Positions 1 to 8,050 of a stretch of DNA of 64,000 bases are shown one piece after another. A program made the translations under genes and the position numbers. Under the pieces are notes generated by a model. It saw only the letters and a program-made list of their open reading frames with translations, ran no database searches and was not told the DNA's origin. Source of the DNA: Haliea sp. E1-2-M8 (GTDB lineage Bacteria > Pseudomonadota > Gammaproteobacteria > Pseudomonadales > Halieaceae); assembly GCF_030649675.1 (NCBI RefSeq), contig NZ_JAUTDR010000006.1, positions 124,001 to 188,000 on the forward strand, read 5' to 3'. Within the stretch, counting starts at the first letter, position 1; each line of letters opens with the position of its first letter.

Positions 1-1621
1 CGTTGTTGGTGTAGTCGATAAACGCGGTGCTGCCGTCGTCCCGTGGCAGCACCAGAGAGCCCTTGACCTGCTGGTCATCGCGGTCCATGTAGAACAGGGC
101 CAGGCGGGTCTGCAGGGTGCCGTCGGCGTAGCTGGCCTTGTAGCCCGCCTCGTAGTTGAGCAGGGCTTCCTCGTCGAAGCGCCCCAGCCGCGTCAGCTGC
201 TGCTGCAGGGCAGGATCGGTCGTGGTCTCCACGCTGGCGAGGATGCCGGCGTTGACCCCGTTGCCGCGGTAACCCCGGGAGACACCGGCGTAATACAGGG
301 CGCCGTCGGACTGCTGGTATTCCAGCACCAGACGCGCGCCCCAGAGGTCGCGGCGGCGGCGGTGACTGACACCGTTGCTGTCGCGGTAGTCGGTGCGGCG
401 CTGTTCCAGGCGCAGGCCGCTGACCAGGGTGAGGGTGTCGCTGAGCGCGGTATCCAGTTGGCCGAAGACTGCGCTGGTGTCGGTGTCGTAGCTGCTGGCA
501 AAATCCGCTGCCAGGTAGGTGTACTGGCGCAGCAGGTCTTCCCGGTCGGCCAGGTGGTAGAGGCCGGCTGCCCAGTCGCTGCGACCACCGAACAGGCGGG
601 ACCGCTCGGTAGACAGCAGGCGCAGCTGGGTGCTGCCACTGTCACGGTCGCGCAGGTAGCGGTCGAAGGAACTGTATTCCAGCTCCGGGGCAATTCCGAC
701 GAAGCTCCAGTCCTCGTCAAAGCTGTACTCGCTGTCGGTGCCCGCGGCGCTGAGGGTGGCCTCGATGGTCACCGCCTCCCGCTCTCCGGTCCAATTCAGG
801 CTGATCGCCGTGGTTTCCTGCCGGTCGTGGCCGGGTTCATCGGAAAGGGTGCGGCGGGTGTTGTCCAGGGAGAAGGCGTCGTAGCCGTTGTCGACGTCCA
901 CCGCGAGCAGGTTCAGGTCGAGGGTGTCCGAATCTCCCGCCAGCCAGCGCAGTCGCGCTCGCACTGTAGTCTCGTCGCGAGAATTGGTGTCATCGCGGCG
1001 CAGGAAGTCGTTGCGGTAATGGCCATCGCTGCGGTACTGCTGCACGGCCAGGCGGTAGAGCAGGCGCTCCTCCAGCAGGGGGCCGGTGGCCACCATGCCC
1101 AGGCTCCAGCTGTCATACTCGGCGAGGCTGCCCTGCAGGGTCAGGCCCGGGGTCGCCTCCGGCGCGGCGCTGCGGATATTGATCAGGCCCGCCAGGGCGT
1201 TGGCGCCGTGCAGGGTGCCCTGGGGGCCGCGCAGCACTTCGACCTGCTCGACATCGAACAGGGTGCCGACGGTGCCCAGGCCGCTGAAGTCAACGCCGTC
1301 CAGCAGCAGGCCGATGGAGGGGTTCAGGGGCTCCTGAAACTGGCTGCGTTCGCCGATGCCGCGGATCTGGAAGAAGCGGGCCCGCGAGGCCCCACTGGCA
1401 TAGTTCAGGTTGGGAATAACGTTGAGAACTTCCTCCAGGTGCTGGGCGGCGCGCTCGCGCAGGGTGTCGGCGGTCAGCACGCTGGTACTGCTGGACTGTT
1501 CCAGCAGCCGGGTCTCGCGCAATTCAGCGGTCACCAGGATTTCAGTCAGTTCGCCGCTCTGGGCGTGGCTGGCTGTGGCCGCCAGGAGGGCGGGGAACAG
1601 CAGGCAAGTGGGGTATTTCAT
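1..1621 (-). CDS. TonB-dependent outer-membrane receptor, probably for thiamin or a thiamin precursor (3' end outside window)
   Basis: This is the first 540 residues of an outer-membrane receptor that would import a scarce ligand using TonB energy. Translation from the ATG at 1621 gives a signal peptide ending about residue 20, a TonB box-like stretch (TEILVTAE), and a plug domain with the family motif VEVLRGPQGTL followed by GANALAGLINI. Long beta-barrel strands follow, rich in alternating aromatic and charged residues. The gene runs off the left edge, so the C-terminal barrel and terminal aromatic residue are not seen. A TPP riboswitch lies directly upstream, which is the main reason to assign thiamin-type uptake; TonB receptors controlled this way are known in other bacteria. 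The protein sequence alone would not give the substrate. Confidence 0.9.
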   Translation of the reverse strand, partial: MKYPTCLLFPALLAATASHAQSGELTEILVTAELRETRLLEQSSSTSVLTADTLRERAAQHLEEVLNVIPNLNYASGASRARFFQIRGIGERSQFQEPLNPSIGLLLDGVDFSGLGTVGTLFDVEQVEVLRGPQGTLHGANALAGLINIRSAAPEATPGLTLQGSLAEYDSWSLGMVATGPLLEERLLYRLAVQQYRSDGHYRNDFLRRDDTNSRDETTVRARLRWLAGDSDTLDLNLLAVDVDNGYDAFSLDNTRRTLSDEPGHDRQETTAISLNWTGEREAVTIEATLSAAGTDSEYSFDEDWSFVGIAPELEYSSFDRYLRDRDSGSTQLRLLSTERSRLFGGRSDWAAGLYHLADREDLLRQYTYLAADFASSYDTDTSAVFGQLDTALSDTLTLVSGLRLEQRRTDYRDSNGVSHRRRRDLWGARLVLEYQQSDGALYYAGVSRGYRGNGVNAGILASVETTTDPALQQQLTRLGRFDEEALLNYEAGYKASYADGTLQTRLALFYMDRDDQQVKGSLVLPRDDGSTAFIDYTNN

Positions 1622-1652
1622 CAGGTTCTCCTCGGCAAAGAAAAAGAGAACC
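1622..1652 (-). promoter_or_regulatory. Shine-Dalgarno and possible sequestering hairpin of the receptor gene
   Basis: On the minus strand GAGGAG lies 6 nt before the ATG at 1621. GGTTCTC (at 1652-1646) can pair perfectly with GAGAACC (at 1630-1624), which would bury part of that Shine-Dalgarno sequence. A structure of this kind placed between a TPP aptamer and a start codon suggests translational control. The pairing is seen in sequence; its regulatory role is inferred. Confidence 0.5.
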
Positions 1653-1675
1653 GGTTGGATGTGCGAAACGGAAAA

Positions 1676-1772
1676 GGAGACGTGCACCTATCCCTACGCC
1701 GGTCCTAACCGGATCAGGTTCAAAGGGTTCACCGCACGCGGTATCTCAGGCCGAAGCCACCCCCAGGTCTGT
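1676..1772 (-). promoter_or_regulatory. TPP riboswitch (THI element)
   Basis: Read on the minus strand, the segment contains the conserved THI-box parts in the right order: a GGGGGTG start, CTGAGA followed by TACCGC, ACCCTTTGAACCTGATC, then GGTTAGGACCGGCGTAGGGA. These are the pyrophosphate- and pyrimidine-sensing helices of the TPP aptamer. It lies about 55 nt upstream of the TonB receptor start and shares its strand, so the receptor should be repressed when thiamin pyrophosphate is plentiful. No thi biosynthesis gene is in the window. Confidence 0.95.
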
Positions 1773-1823
1773 CAAACCCGCAACGCTTTTTCACTTTTGC
1801 AACAACGGCGAGTTTGCAACCGA

Positions 1824-1852
1824 AGTATAGGCGGCTTAAACTGCCGAGCCAA
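1824..1852 (-). promoter_or_regulatory. Probable sigma-70 promoter of the riboswitch-receptor transcript
   Basis: On the minus strand TTGGCT (1852-1847) and TATACT (1829-1824) are separated by exactly 17 nt. Transcription starting near 1817 would include the whole TPP aptamer. The match was read by eye and is not proven. Confidence 0.5.
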
Positions 1853-1906
1853 TAACTATATTCAACATCCCGGGCATCCAGCCCGGCCTAAGCGCGAGAA
1901 CAGTGC

Positions 1907-3049
1907 ATGGCGGACGAGGTTTTTTACGGGCAACTGCCTCAAGAGGAAATCGAGGCGGCCCCGGCATTACAGAGCGCCGCCGAGATCCGTGAGGAGCGCC
2001 TGTCTGACAAGGTCGAGCTCAACCGCTGGCTGTTGCAACAGGCGCGGCAGATGCAGTGCATGCTGCTGGAAGCGGCGGACTTGCAGGCGCTACTGGAAGT
2101 CCTGCTGGTCAGCATGCCGCGCCACTTCGGGTTTCGGGTCGCGGAGCTCTGGTTGTACGACCCGGAACACGTGCTGGCGGGCCTGATAACCTCGGGGCAT
2201 CGCTACGGCCAGTATCTGCAGCTGCACCACGACGTGTTCGAGATGCAGGAACTGTACGACCTGGAACCGGAAAACATGCTGCTCGACGCCACCGACTCGC
2301 GCATGTTTGAGGTCCTTAAAGCTGACCAGGGTATCCAGCACGCCCTGCTGGTACCGCTGCTGGATTCAGGGCGCCTGATGGGCAGTTATCACTGCGGGTT
2401 CAGCGAAACGCCCATGGCGACGACGGAAGATGATGAGCGCCTGATTGCCCATCTCGCCGCTGTCGTTTCCATCAGCTTCAAGAATGCGGTCAGCCGGCAG
2501 CAGATCTCCCGCCTGACCATGTTGGATCCGCTCACCCAGATCAGCAACCTGCGCGGTTTCGAGAAGGATATCGCCCGGGAAATAGCCCGCGCCAGGCGCG
2601 CCGACGAACCCCTGTCGGTGTTGATGCTGGAGATCGATGAGTTCGATGAACTGTTCGAGCACTACGGTGAAATCACCGGTCGTTTCGTATTGAAGAAGGT
2701 GACGGAGCGGGTATCCTCTGGCCTGCGGGCTACAGACCTGCTGGCCCGGCTGTCGGACTTACGGCTCGCCGCACTGCTGACAGGGACCGGCGAAGCCCCT
2801 GCGAGTGACGTTGCCGAGCGGATCCGCAAGGATATCGAAGGCTTCCTGATTGACGACGGCCGCGGCGCGGTGATGCAAGTCACCCTGAGCCTCGGCCTGG
2901 TAACCTGGGAGCCGCACCAGTATCCCGCTGTGGATATGGCCCAGCTGGCCAAGCAAATGCAGACTGTGGGCGCCAACGCCGTGCACGCCGCCACCGCGAG
3001 CAATGGCAACCAGCTCAAGCTTGGCCGCCTTTCCACCCTGATGGTTTGA
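1907..3049 (+). CDS. GAF-domain protein with degenerate GGDEF domain
   Basis: The 380-residue soluble protein has an N-terminal helical stretch, a GAF-like sensor region (about residues 45-195) and a C-terminal diguanylate-cyclase fold (about 200-365) that begins with the usual DPLT.I.N motif (here DPLTQISNLRGF). The active-site GGDEF signature is missing: the RYGGDEFAVLLP region is replaced by RLSDLRLAALLT (residues 281-292). It therefore probably does not make cyclic di-GMP and may act as a ligand sensor or protein-binding module. It stands just upstream of a carbonic anhydrase gene with a 20-nt gap and may be cotranscribed. The ATG at 1907 has only a weak ribosome-binding site. The fold assignment is good; the biological role is unknown. 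Confidence 0.8.
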   Translation: MADEVFYGQLPQEEIEAAPALQSAAEIREERLSDKVELNRWLLQQARQMQCMLLEAADLQALLEVLLVSMPRHFGFRVAELWLYDPEHVLAGLITSGHRYGQYLQLHHDVFEMQELYDLEPENMLLDATDSRMFEVLKADQGIQHALLVPLLDSGRLMGSYHCGFSETPMATTEDDERLIAHLAAVVSISFKNAVSRQQISRLTMLDPLTQISNLRGFEKDIAREIARARRADEPLSVLMLEIDEFDELFEHYGEITGRFVLKKVTERVSSGLRATDLLARLSDLRLAALLTGTGEAPASDVAERIRKDIEGFLIDDGRGAVMQVTLSLGLVTWEPHQYPAVDMAQLAKQMQTVGANAVHAATASNGNQLKLGRLSTLMV

Positions 3050-3069
3050 CAGCGGGAGACTGAACAGTC

Positions 3070-3717
3070 TTGAGAAGTATCGACGAACTCTTCGCCAACA
3101 ATCGCGCCTGGGCGCACAGTGTCAAAACCACTGATCCGGATTTTTTTGAAAAACTGGCCAACCAGCAGGCGCCGGAGTATCTCTGGATAGGCTGCTCCGA
3201 CAGCCGCGTGCCGGCCAACCAGATCGTCGGGCTGCTGCCGGGCGAGGTGTTCGTGCACCGCAACGTGGCGAACATGGTGGTGCATACGGACTTCAACTGC
3301 CTGACCGTGTTGCAGTACGCGGTTGACGTGCTGAAGATCAAGCATGTGCTGGTCGTCGGGCACTACAATTGTGGCGGCGTGCGCGCGGCCTACGAAAACC
3401 GTGACAACGGCCTGATCGACAACTGGCTGCGCAACATCAAGGACGTGCAGCAGCGCCACCGGCGCCGTATTGCGGCCCTCGAGAGCGATGACGACCGGGT
3501 CAACCTGCTGTGCGAACTCAACGTTACCAGCCAGGTGTTCAACGTCTGCCATACCACCATCGTCCAGAACGCCTGGAGCCGGGGCCAGCCCCTGTCGGTG
3601 CACGGCTGGGTGTACAGTCTCAAGGACGGCTTGATCAATGACCTCGAGTGCACGGTCAGCGGCCCGGAGCAGATCTCCGCGGTTTACCGTGTACAGTCGG
3701 ACCGCGACGACGAGTGA
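3070..3717 (+). CDS. can: Beta-class carbonic anhydrase
   Basis: This cytoplasmic zinc enzyme interconverts carbon dioxide and bicarbonate, supplying bicarbonate for carboxylation reactions. The 215-residue product has all zinc-site residues of the beta class: Cys42, Asp44 and Arg46 in GCSDSRVPANQ, and His98 and Cys101 in GHYNCGG. The length is typical of the Can/CynT family. The start is TTG at 3070, supported by GGGAG about 12 nt upstream and by the family N-terminus (a DELF..N..W pattern); no in-frame ATG lies in a better place. The upstream neighbour is the GAF/degenerate-GGDEF gene. Confidence 0.93.
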   Translation: MRSIDELFANNRAWAHSVKTTDPDFFEKLANQQAPEYLWIGCSDSRVPANQIVGLLPGEVFVHRNVANMVVHTDFNCLTVLQYAVDVLKIKHVLVVGHYNCGGVRAAYENRDNGLIDNWLRNIKDVQQRHRRRIAALESDDDRVNLLCELNVTSQVFNVCHTTIVQNAWSRGQPLSVHGWVYSLKDGLINDLECTVSGPEQISAVYRVQSDRDDE

Positions 3718-3794
3718 CCCCCCCGTATGGGTGAGCACGATGTCGCCGTTCTGCGCTAGACTGGCAGCTCGTCCACCTACAACCGAGGATCTCC

Positions 3795-4727
3795 ATGCCA
3801 GTCCAGCCAGTCACGATTGCCGGCAGTAAAATCCTGATTACCGGCCCTACGGGCCAGGTGGCCGCGCCGGTCATCGCGGCCTGGGCAGGGCAGGCGGAGC
3901 TCACGGCGCTGGCGCGGTTCAGTGATCCCGCCGGGCGTGAAGCGCTGGAGGCACAGGGCGTGCGCTGCCTGCAGGCGGATCTCGCGGACCCCGATGCGCT
4001 GGCGGGGCTGCCCGCAGACTTCGACTACGTGCTGAATTTTGCCGTGGTCAAGACCGACAGTTTCGACTACGACCTGGCGGCCAACGCCGAGGGCCTGGGC
4101 CGGCTGATGTTGCACTGCCGCGATGTGAAGGCCTTCCTGCATCTGTCGTCGACCGCGGTGTACCAGTACGCGGGCCAGGAGCCCCGGGCGGAGAATGCGC
4201 CGCTGGGCGACAACCATCGGGTCATGTTCCCCACCTACAGCATCAGCAAGATCGCCGCCGAGACCGTGTGCCGGTTCACTGCCAGGCAGTTCGGCATACC
4301 GGCAACCATCGCCCGCCTCAGTGTGCCCTACGGCAACAATGGTGGCTGGCCCTGGTATCACCTGCTGATGATGGAGCAGGGCATGCCGATAGATGTCCAC
4401 CCGGACCGACCCAACCGCTATAACCTGCTGCACACGGATGACTATATCGAGAAGCTGCCACTGCTGCTGGCGGCCGCCAGCACCGAGGCCACCACCGTGA
4501 ACTTCGGCGGCTCCGAGGCAGTGAGCATTGAGGACTGGTGCGGCTGGTTGCAGGAACTCACCGGCCTGGTGCCGGAGTTTCGCGACAACCCGCAGGCGTT
4601 TGGCAGCCTGGCGATAGATCCCACGCGGATGCACGAGCTGATCGGCCCCACCCGGGTCGACTGGCGCGAGGGCGTTCGCAACATGGTGGCGGCGCTTTCG
4701 CCGCAGCTGCTGAAGCCTGGCCGGTAG
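3795..4727 (+). CDS. NAD-dependent epimerase/dehydratase (extended SDR family)
   Basis: A 310-residue soluble oxidoreductase of the extended short-chain dehydrogenase type. The nucleotide-binding GPTGQVA turn is at residues 17-23, an acidic ADLAD segment follows the third strand, and the catalytic set is a serine in SSTAVYQY plus Tyr148-x3-Lys152 (YSISK). GAGGA lies a few bases before the ATG at 3795. Substrate cannot be read from the sequence: relatives act on nucleotide sugars, steroids or flavonoid-like compounds. It precedes a small membrane-protein gene and the sulfation cassette, but the gaps are wide enough that joint transcription is only possible. Confidence 0.8.
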   Translation: MPVQPVTIAGSKILITGPTGQVAAPVIAAWAGQAELTALARFSDPAGREALEAQGVRCLQADLADPDALAGLPADFDYVLNFAVVKTDSFDYDLAANAEGLGRLMLHCRDVKAFLHLSSTAVYQYAGQEPRAENAPLGDNHRVMFPTYSISKIAAETVCRFTARQFGIPATIARLSVPYGNNGGWPWYHLLMMEQGMPIDVHPDRPNRYNLLHTDDYIEKLPLLLAAASTEATTVNFGGSEAVSIEDWCGWLQELTGLVPEFRDNPQAFGSLAIDPTRMHELIGPTRVDWREGVRNMVAALSPQLLKPGR

Positions 4728-4768
4728 GTTGCCGCGCCGGCTGCCGGCGCCCGTCCGCGGGAGGTTCC

Positions 4769-4945
4769 GTGAATAATTTGCTAATGCTGTTGCTGTTTAT
4801 CTTCGGGAGCGTCGCCCTGATGGTGTTTCTGGGGGAGCGCTACGCCAAGCCCGCGGACCTCGAACGCATGGCGCGGATGCGGCGCTGGCTGATACCCCTG
4901 GTTGGCGTCATGCTGCTGCTGTCGCTGCTGGACTTTTATTTGTAG
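4769..4945 (+). CDS. Small two-helix membrane protein, function unknown
   Basis: The 58-residue product starts at GTG 4769 after GGGAGG. It has two hydrophobic helices, about residues 4-18 and 37-55, separated by a charged segment rich in Arg and Lys (ERYAKPADLERMARMRRW). This fits a small integral inner-membrane protein with a cytoplasmic loop. I do not recognise the family. It lies 41 nt after the epimerase gene and about 120 nt before the DUF1214 gene, on the same strand. The ribosome-binding site, clean start and membrane pattern support a real gene over chance. Confidence 0.6.
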   Translation: MNNLLMLLLFIFGSVALMVFLGERYAKPADLERMARMRRWLIPLVGVMLLLSLLDFYL

Positions 4946-5068
4946 AGAGTAGCCGTAGCGGGTAACGGTAACCGAGTCACCCTGACGGGTGATGCGTAGG
5001 GGCGCCGGGTTTGCCACACTGGGCAACCTGAGCATGCTGTTGTGCCATTCACGGAGAGGGAAAAAGCG

Positions 5069-6184
5069 ATGTCTGAACCGGATCTGGAATCCCTGCGCAG
5101 CGGCCAGCTTTGGCTGGACTTCTGTGAATCCCTGAAGAGTGCCGGCGCCGAGATCCTCGCTGCGGGCGCGCCCGCGGATGATCTCAGCCGCGCCGAGGGG
5201 TTTCGCTATCTGACTCGCCTGCTGCGGCTCAGCCTGGAGAAGCACCTGGAGTTCAGCGACCCCTTCTGCCCCCAGTTCTATTCCCTGTCCCACGAGACTG
5301 CCAAGATCGGCAACGACAACCCGGACAATTACTACCAGAATTGTGCGATCGACGGCCGCTGCAGCTATCGGATTACCGGCAACGCCGGGCAGGCAGAGTA
5401 CCTGAGTATCGAAACCAAGGCCGGCTCCTTTGCCGGTCAGGGCGATATGGCGCCCACCGGTCATGTGACCCTGGACGACCTGGAACTGGGCCCGGGTGGG
5501 GAGTTCGAACTGCTGGTCAGCGCCACTCCACAAACGGGCAACTGGCTGCCGATGACTCCCGAGTCCGACAACATCCTGGTGCGCCAGACCTTCCGTGACC
5601 GGCGTCGGGAACGCAAGGTCGAGCTGCAGATCGAGTGCCTGGACCCCCACGGCGAGGCGGTGCTGGACCCGGCGCAGTTCGCGGCCCAGTTGGGCAAGGT
5701 GGTGCCCTTCATCAACGGCACCGCCGGCCTGTTCCGGCAGTGGATGCTGGGGTTTGCGGCGCACATCAACCAGCTGCCGCCGAACGACCAGCAGATGTGC
5801 CTGCGCGCCGGTGGCGATCCGGCCATCTACTACCACAACAGCTACTGGCAGCTGGCGCCGGATGAGGCACTGGTCATCGAATTCATGCCGCCACAGGAGT
5901 GCCGCACCTGGAATTTCCAGCTCTCCAACTTCTGGATGGAATCACTGGATTACCGTTACCACCGCATCCACCTGAACCGCAGCAACGCCCAGCTTGCGGC
6001 CGACGGCCGGGTGCGGATAGTGGTGGCCGGGCGCGACCCCGGGGCGGCTTTTCCCAACTGGCTGAGCACCGCCGGCCATGAGTGCGGCGCCATGCTGTTG
6101 CGCTATGTCGAAGCCACGGACTTCCCGTCGGTGCACACGCAGGTTGTTGCGCTGGATAAATTGATTGCCGAAGGAGCTGCATAA
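5069..6184 (+). CDS. DUF1214 domain protein
   Basis: A 371-residue protein without signal peptide. The C-terminal third has the DUF1214 pattern: YYHNSYWQL, then ALVIEFMPPQ, a WNFQLSNFWMESLDYR segment, DGRVRIVVAGRDPG and NWLSTAGHE. The biochemical role of DUF1214 is not established. Start choice: ATG 5069 follows GGAGAGGG with proper spacing, whereas the upstream ATG-like codon at 5042 has no good site. The sulfotransferase gene begins 1 nt after this stop, so the two are surely cotranscribed. The DUF1214 protein may therefore bind, prepare or present the molecule that is sulfated; that is inference from context. Confidence 0.8.
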   Translation: MSEPDLESLRSGQLWLDFCESLKSAGAEILAAGAPADDLSRAEGFRYLTRLLRLSLEKHLEFSDPFCPQFYSLSHETAKIGNDNPDNYYQNCAIDGRCSYRITGNAGQAEYLSIETKAGSFAGQGDMAPTGHVTLDDLELGPGGEFELLVSATPQTGNWLPMTPESDNILVRQTFRDRRRERKVELQIECLDPHGEAVLDPAQFAAQLGKVVPFINGTAGLFRQWMLGFAAHINQLPPNDQQMCLRAGGDPAIYYHNSYWQLAPDEALVIEFMPPQECRTWNFQLSNFWMESLDYRYHRIHLNRSNAQLAADGRVRIVVAGRDPGAAFPNWLSTAGHECGAMLLRYVEATDFPSVHTQVVALDKLIAEGAA

Positions 6185-6185
6185 C

Positions 6186-7355
6186 GTGACTGATATTCGC
6201 CTGGATGCCGATACGCTGGTCGCTGCCGCGAGGGCCGTGGATGGGCTGCAGGACTTTGGCGATGATAGCTACCGCGAGCCGCTGGAACGCTTGCTGTGGT
6301 CGCTGGAGCACGAGGCTGACCTCAATGCCATCGGCCGCCCCGCCATGTACCAGCGCATGCTGGACATCCTCAGTACCCGCCTGCGGGTACAGGAATGGCT
6401 GCGCCGGCACCCGGAGATTCGCGACGAAGAGATCATTGCGCCGCTGGTGATTGTCGGTCTGCCGCGCACCGGGACGACCATGCTGCACCGCACCATCGCC
6501 GCGGACCACCGCATGTATGCACCGCTGTGGTACGAGGTGCGCTACCCCTGCCCGGACCTGGACTGGGATTTCACCGCCGCCGGCGATCGCCGCATCGCCG
6601 ACGCCAAGGCCGAAGTGAAGATGATGATCGACAGCAGTCCGGACCTGCTGGCCATACATCCGCTGGATGCGATGGAGCCGGATGAGGACATCATGCTGCT
6701 GGAGCAGTCTTTCTACAGCTTCAATATCCAGGCCCTGGCCAACGTGCCCAGCTTCGACGCCTGGGTCGAGGCCCAGGACCATACCATCGGCTACGAGTAC
6801 CTGAAGCTGCTGCTGCAGTTCCTGCAGTGGCAGAAGAAGCGCAGTGGCCAGCAGGGCGAGCGCTGGGCCCTCAAGGCGCCGCACCACCTGCACTACATGG
6901 ATCTGGTATTCAAGGTATTTCCCGACGCGCGTGTAGTACAATCCCACCGCGATCCGGTCGAAACCATCCCCTCCCTGGCCAGCATGATTGCCAACGTGTG
7001 GAAGGTGTACTCGGATTCGGCCGACCCGGTGGCCGTGGGCGAGCAGTGGGCGCGCAAGTTTGCCCGCGGCATGCAGCACACCCTGGATGTGCGCCGGCAG
7101 GTGGGCGAAGAGCGGTTCCTGGACCTCTGGTTCAAGGACACCGTCAGCCAGCCGATGGTGGAAATCGCCAGGATCTACGACTTCCTCGGCATGGACCTGA
7201 CCCCCGAGGCCAGTACCGAGATGGCGCGCTGGCAGGATTTCAACCGCCGCGAGCTGCGCCCCGCCCACGCCTATACCCTGGAGCAGTTCGGTCTCAGCGA
7301 AGCGGGGCTCAAGGAACAGTTCCGCGGTTATCGTGAGGCCTTCATCACGTCCTGA
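6186..7355 (+). CDS. PAPS-dependent sulfotransferase family protein
   Basis: A 389-residue enzyme of the Sulfotransfer_3 type. The 5'-phosphosulfate loop GLPRTGTT is at residues 91-98, and the 3'-phosphate site is recognisable in the later segment FPDARVVQSHRDPVETIPS. It would move a sulfuryl group from PAPS to an unknown acceptor. The GTG at 6186 is preceded by AAGGAG at the right distance; a TTG further upstream would overlap DUF1214. The genes for APS kinase and ATP sulfurylase, which together make PAPS, follow directly, so the cassette can supply its own donor. Other members of this family act on carbohydrates, lipids or small alcohols. Confidence 0.85.
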   Translation: MTDIRLDADTLVAAARAVDGLQDFGDDSYREPLERLLWSLEHEADLNAIGRPAMYQRMLDILSTRLRVQEWLRRHPEIRDEEIIAPLVIVGLPRTGTTMLHRTIAADHRMYAPLWYEVRYPCPDLDWDFTAAGDRRIADAKAEVKMMIDSSPDLLAIHPLDAMEPDEDIMLLEQSFYSFNIQALANVPSFDAWVEAQDHTIGYEYLKLLLQFLQWQKKRSGQQGERWALKAPHHLHYMDLVFKVFPDARVVQSHRDPVETIPSLASMIANVWKVYSDSADPVAVGEQWARKFARGMQHTLDVRRQVGEERFLDLWFKDTVSQPMVEIARIYDFLGMDLTPEASTEMARWQDFNRRELRPAHAYTLEQFGLSEAGLKEQFRGYREAFITS

Positions 7356-7405
7356 CCGGATCGTGAACCAGACACACCCAATACACTGAGCATGAGAGCA
7401 CAGCT

Positions 7406-8023
7406 ATGGCAGAACAGAAAGCAACCAACGTCCACTGGCACGAAGGTGACATTACCCGTGAGCACCGCCAGCAGCTGCTGGGTCACAAGGGAGCAACCCT
7501 GTGGTTTACCGGCCTGTCGGGCAGCGGCAAGAGCACGGTTGCGGTAGAGCTGGAAGGCCGGCTCATCGAGCTGGGGGTGTTGGCTTACCGGCTGGACGGG
7601 GACAACGTGCGCCTGGGCATCAACCGCAACCTGGGGTTCACTGCCGAGGATCGCACCGAGAACATCCGCCGCATCGGCGAGATCGCCAAGCTGTTCGTGG
7701 ACACCGGCGTTATCGCCCTGAGCAGCTTTATCAGCCCCTACGCCAGCGACCGCAACCAGGTGCGTGAACTGCACGAGGCTGCGGGGATGGATTTCATCGA
7801 GGTGTTTGTCGACTGCCCGCTGGAAGCGGCGGAAGCGCGCGATCCCAAAGGGTTGTACAAGAAGGCCCGGGCCGGCGAGATCAAGAACTTCACCGGTATC
7901 GACGACCCCTACGAGGCGCCGTTCAAACCTGAAATCCACCTCCATTCCGACAAGCAAACCCTCAATGAGGAGGTGGAACAGATTCTGGCCCTGCTGCGCG
8001 AGCGCGGCATCATCAAGCCCTGA
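7406..8023 (+). CDS. cysC: Adenylylsulfate (APS) kinase
   Basis: This enzyme phosphorylates APS with ATP to give PAPS, the donor for sulfotransferases and the substrate of PAPS reductase. The 205-residue product has the P-loop GLSGSGKST starting at residue 36, the DGDNVR motif, a FISPYASDR segment and KGLYKKARAGEIKNFTGIDDPYE, all standard for CysC. It is a stand-alone kinase rather than a CysNC fusion. It sits between the sulfotransferase and ATP sulfurylase genes with gaps of 50 and 27 nt, which points to a role in sulfation rather than general cysteine synthesis. Confidence 0.95.
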   Translation: MAEQKATNVHWHEGDITREHRQQLLGHKGATLWFTGLSGSGKSTVAVELEGRLIELGVLAYRLDGDNVRLGINRNLGFTAEDRTENIRRIGEIAKLFVDTGVIALSSFISPYASDRNQVRELHEAAGMDFIEVFVDCPLEAAEARDPKGLYKKARAGEIKNFTGIDDPYEAPFKPEIHLHSDKQTLNEEVEQILALLRERGIIKP

Positions 8024-8050
8024 GCCACAGCCACAGATACGGAGACTATC

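Noticed and set aside
362-1708. Long plus-strand frame opposite the TonB receptor
   Set aside because: It is antisense to a clear receptor gene with signal peptide, TonB box and plug motif, and its protein has low-complexity Ala/Gly/Gln composition and no recognised motif.
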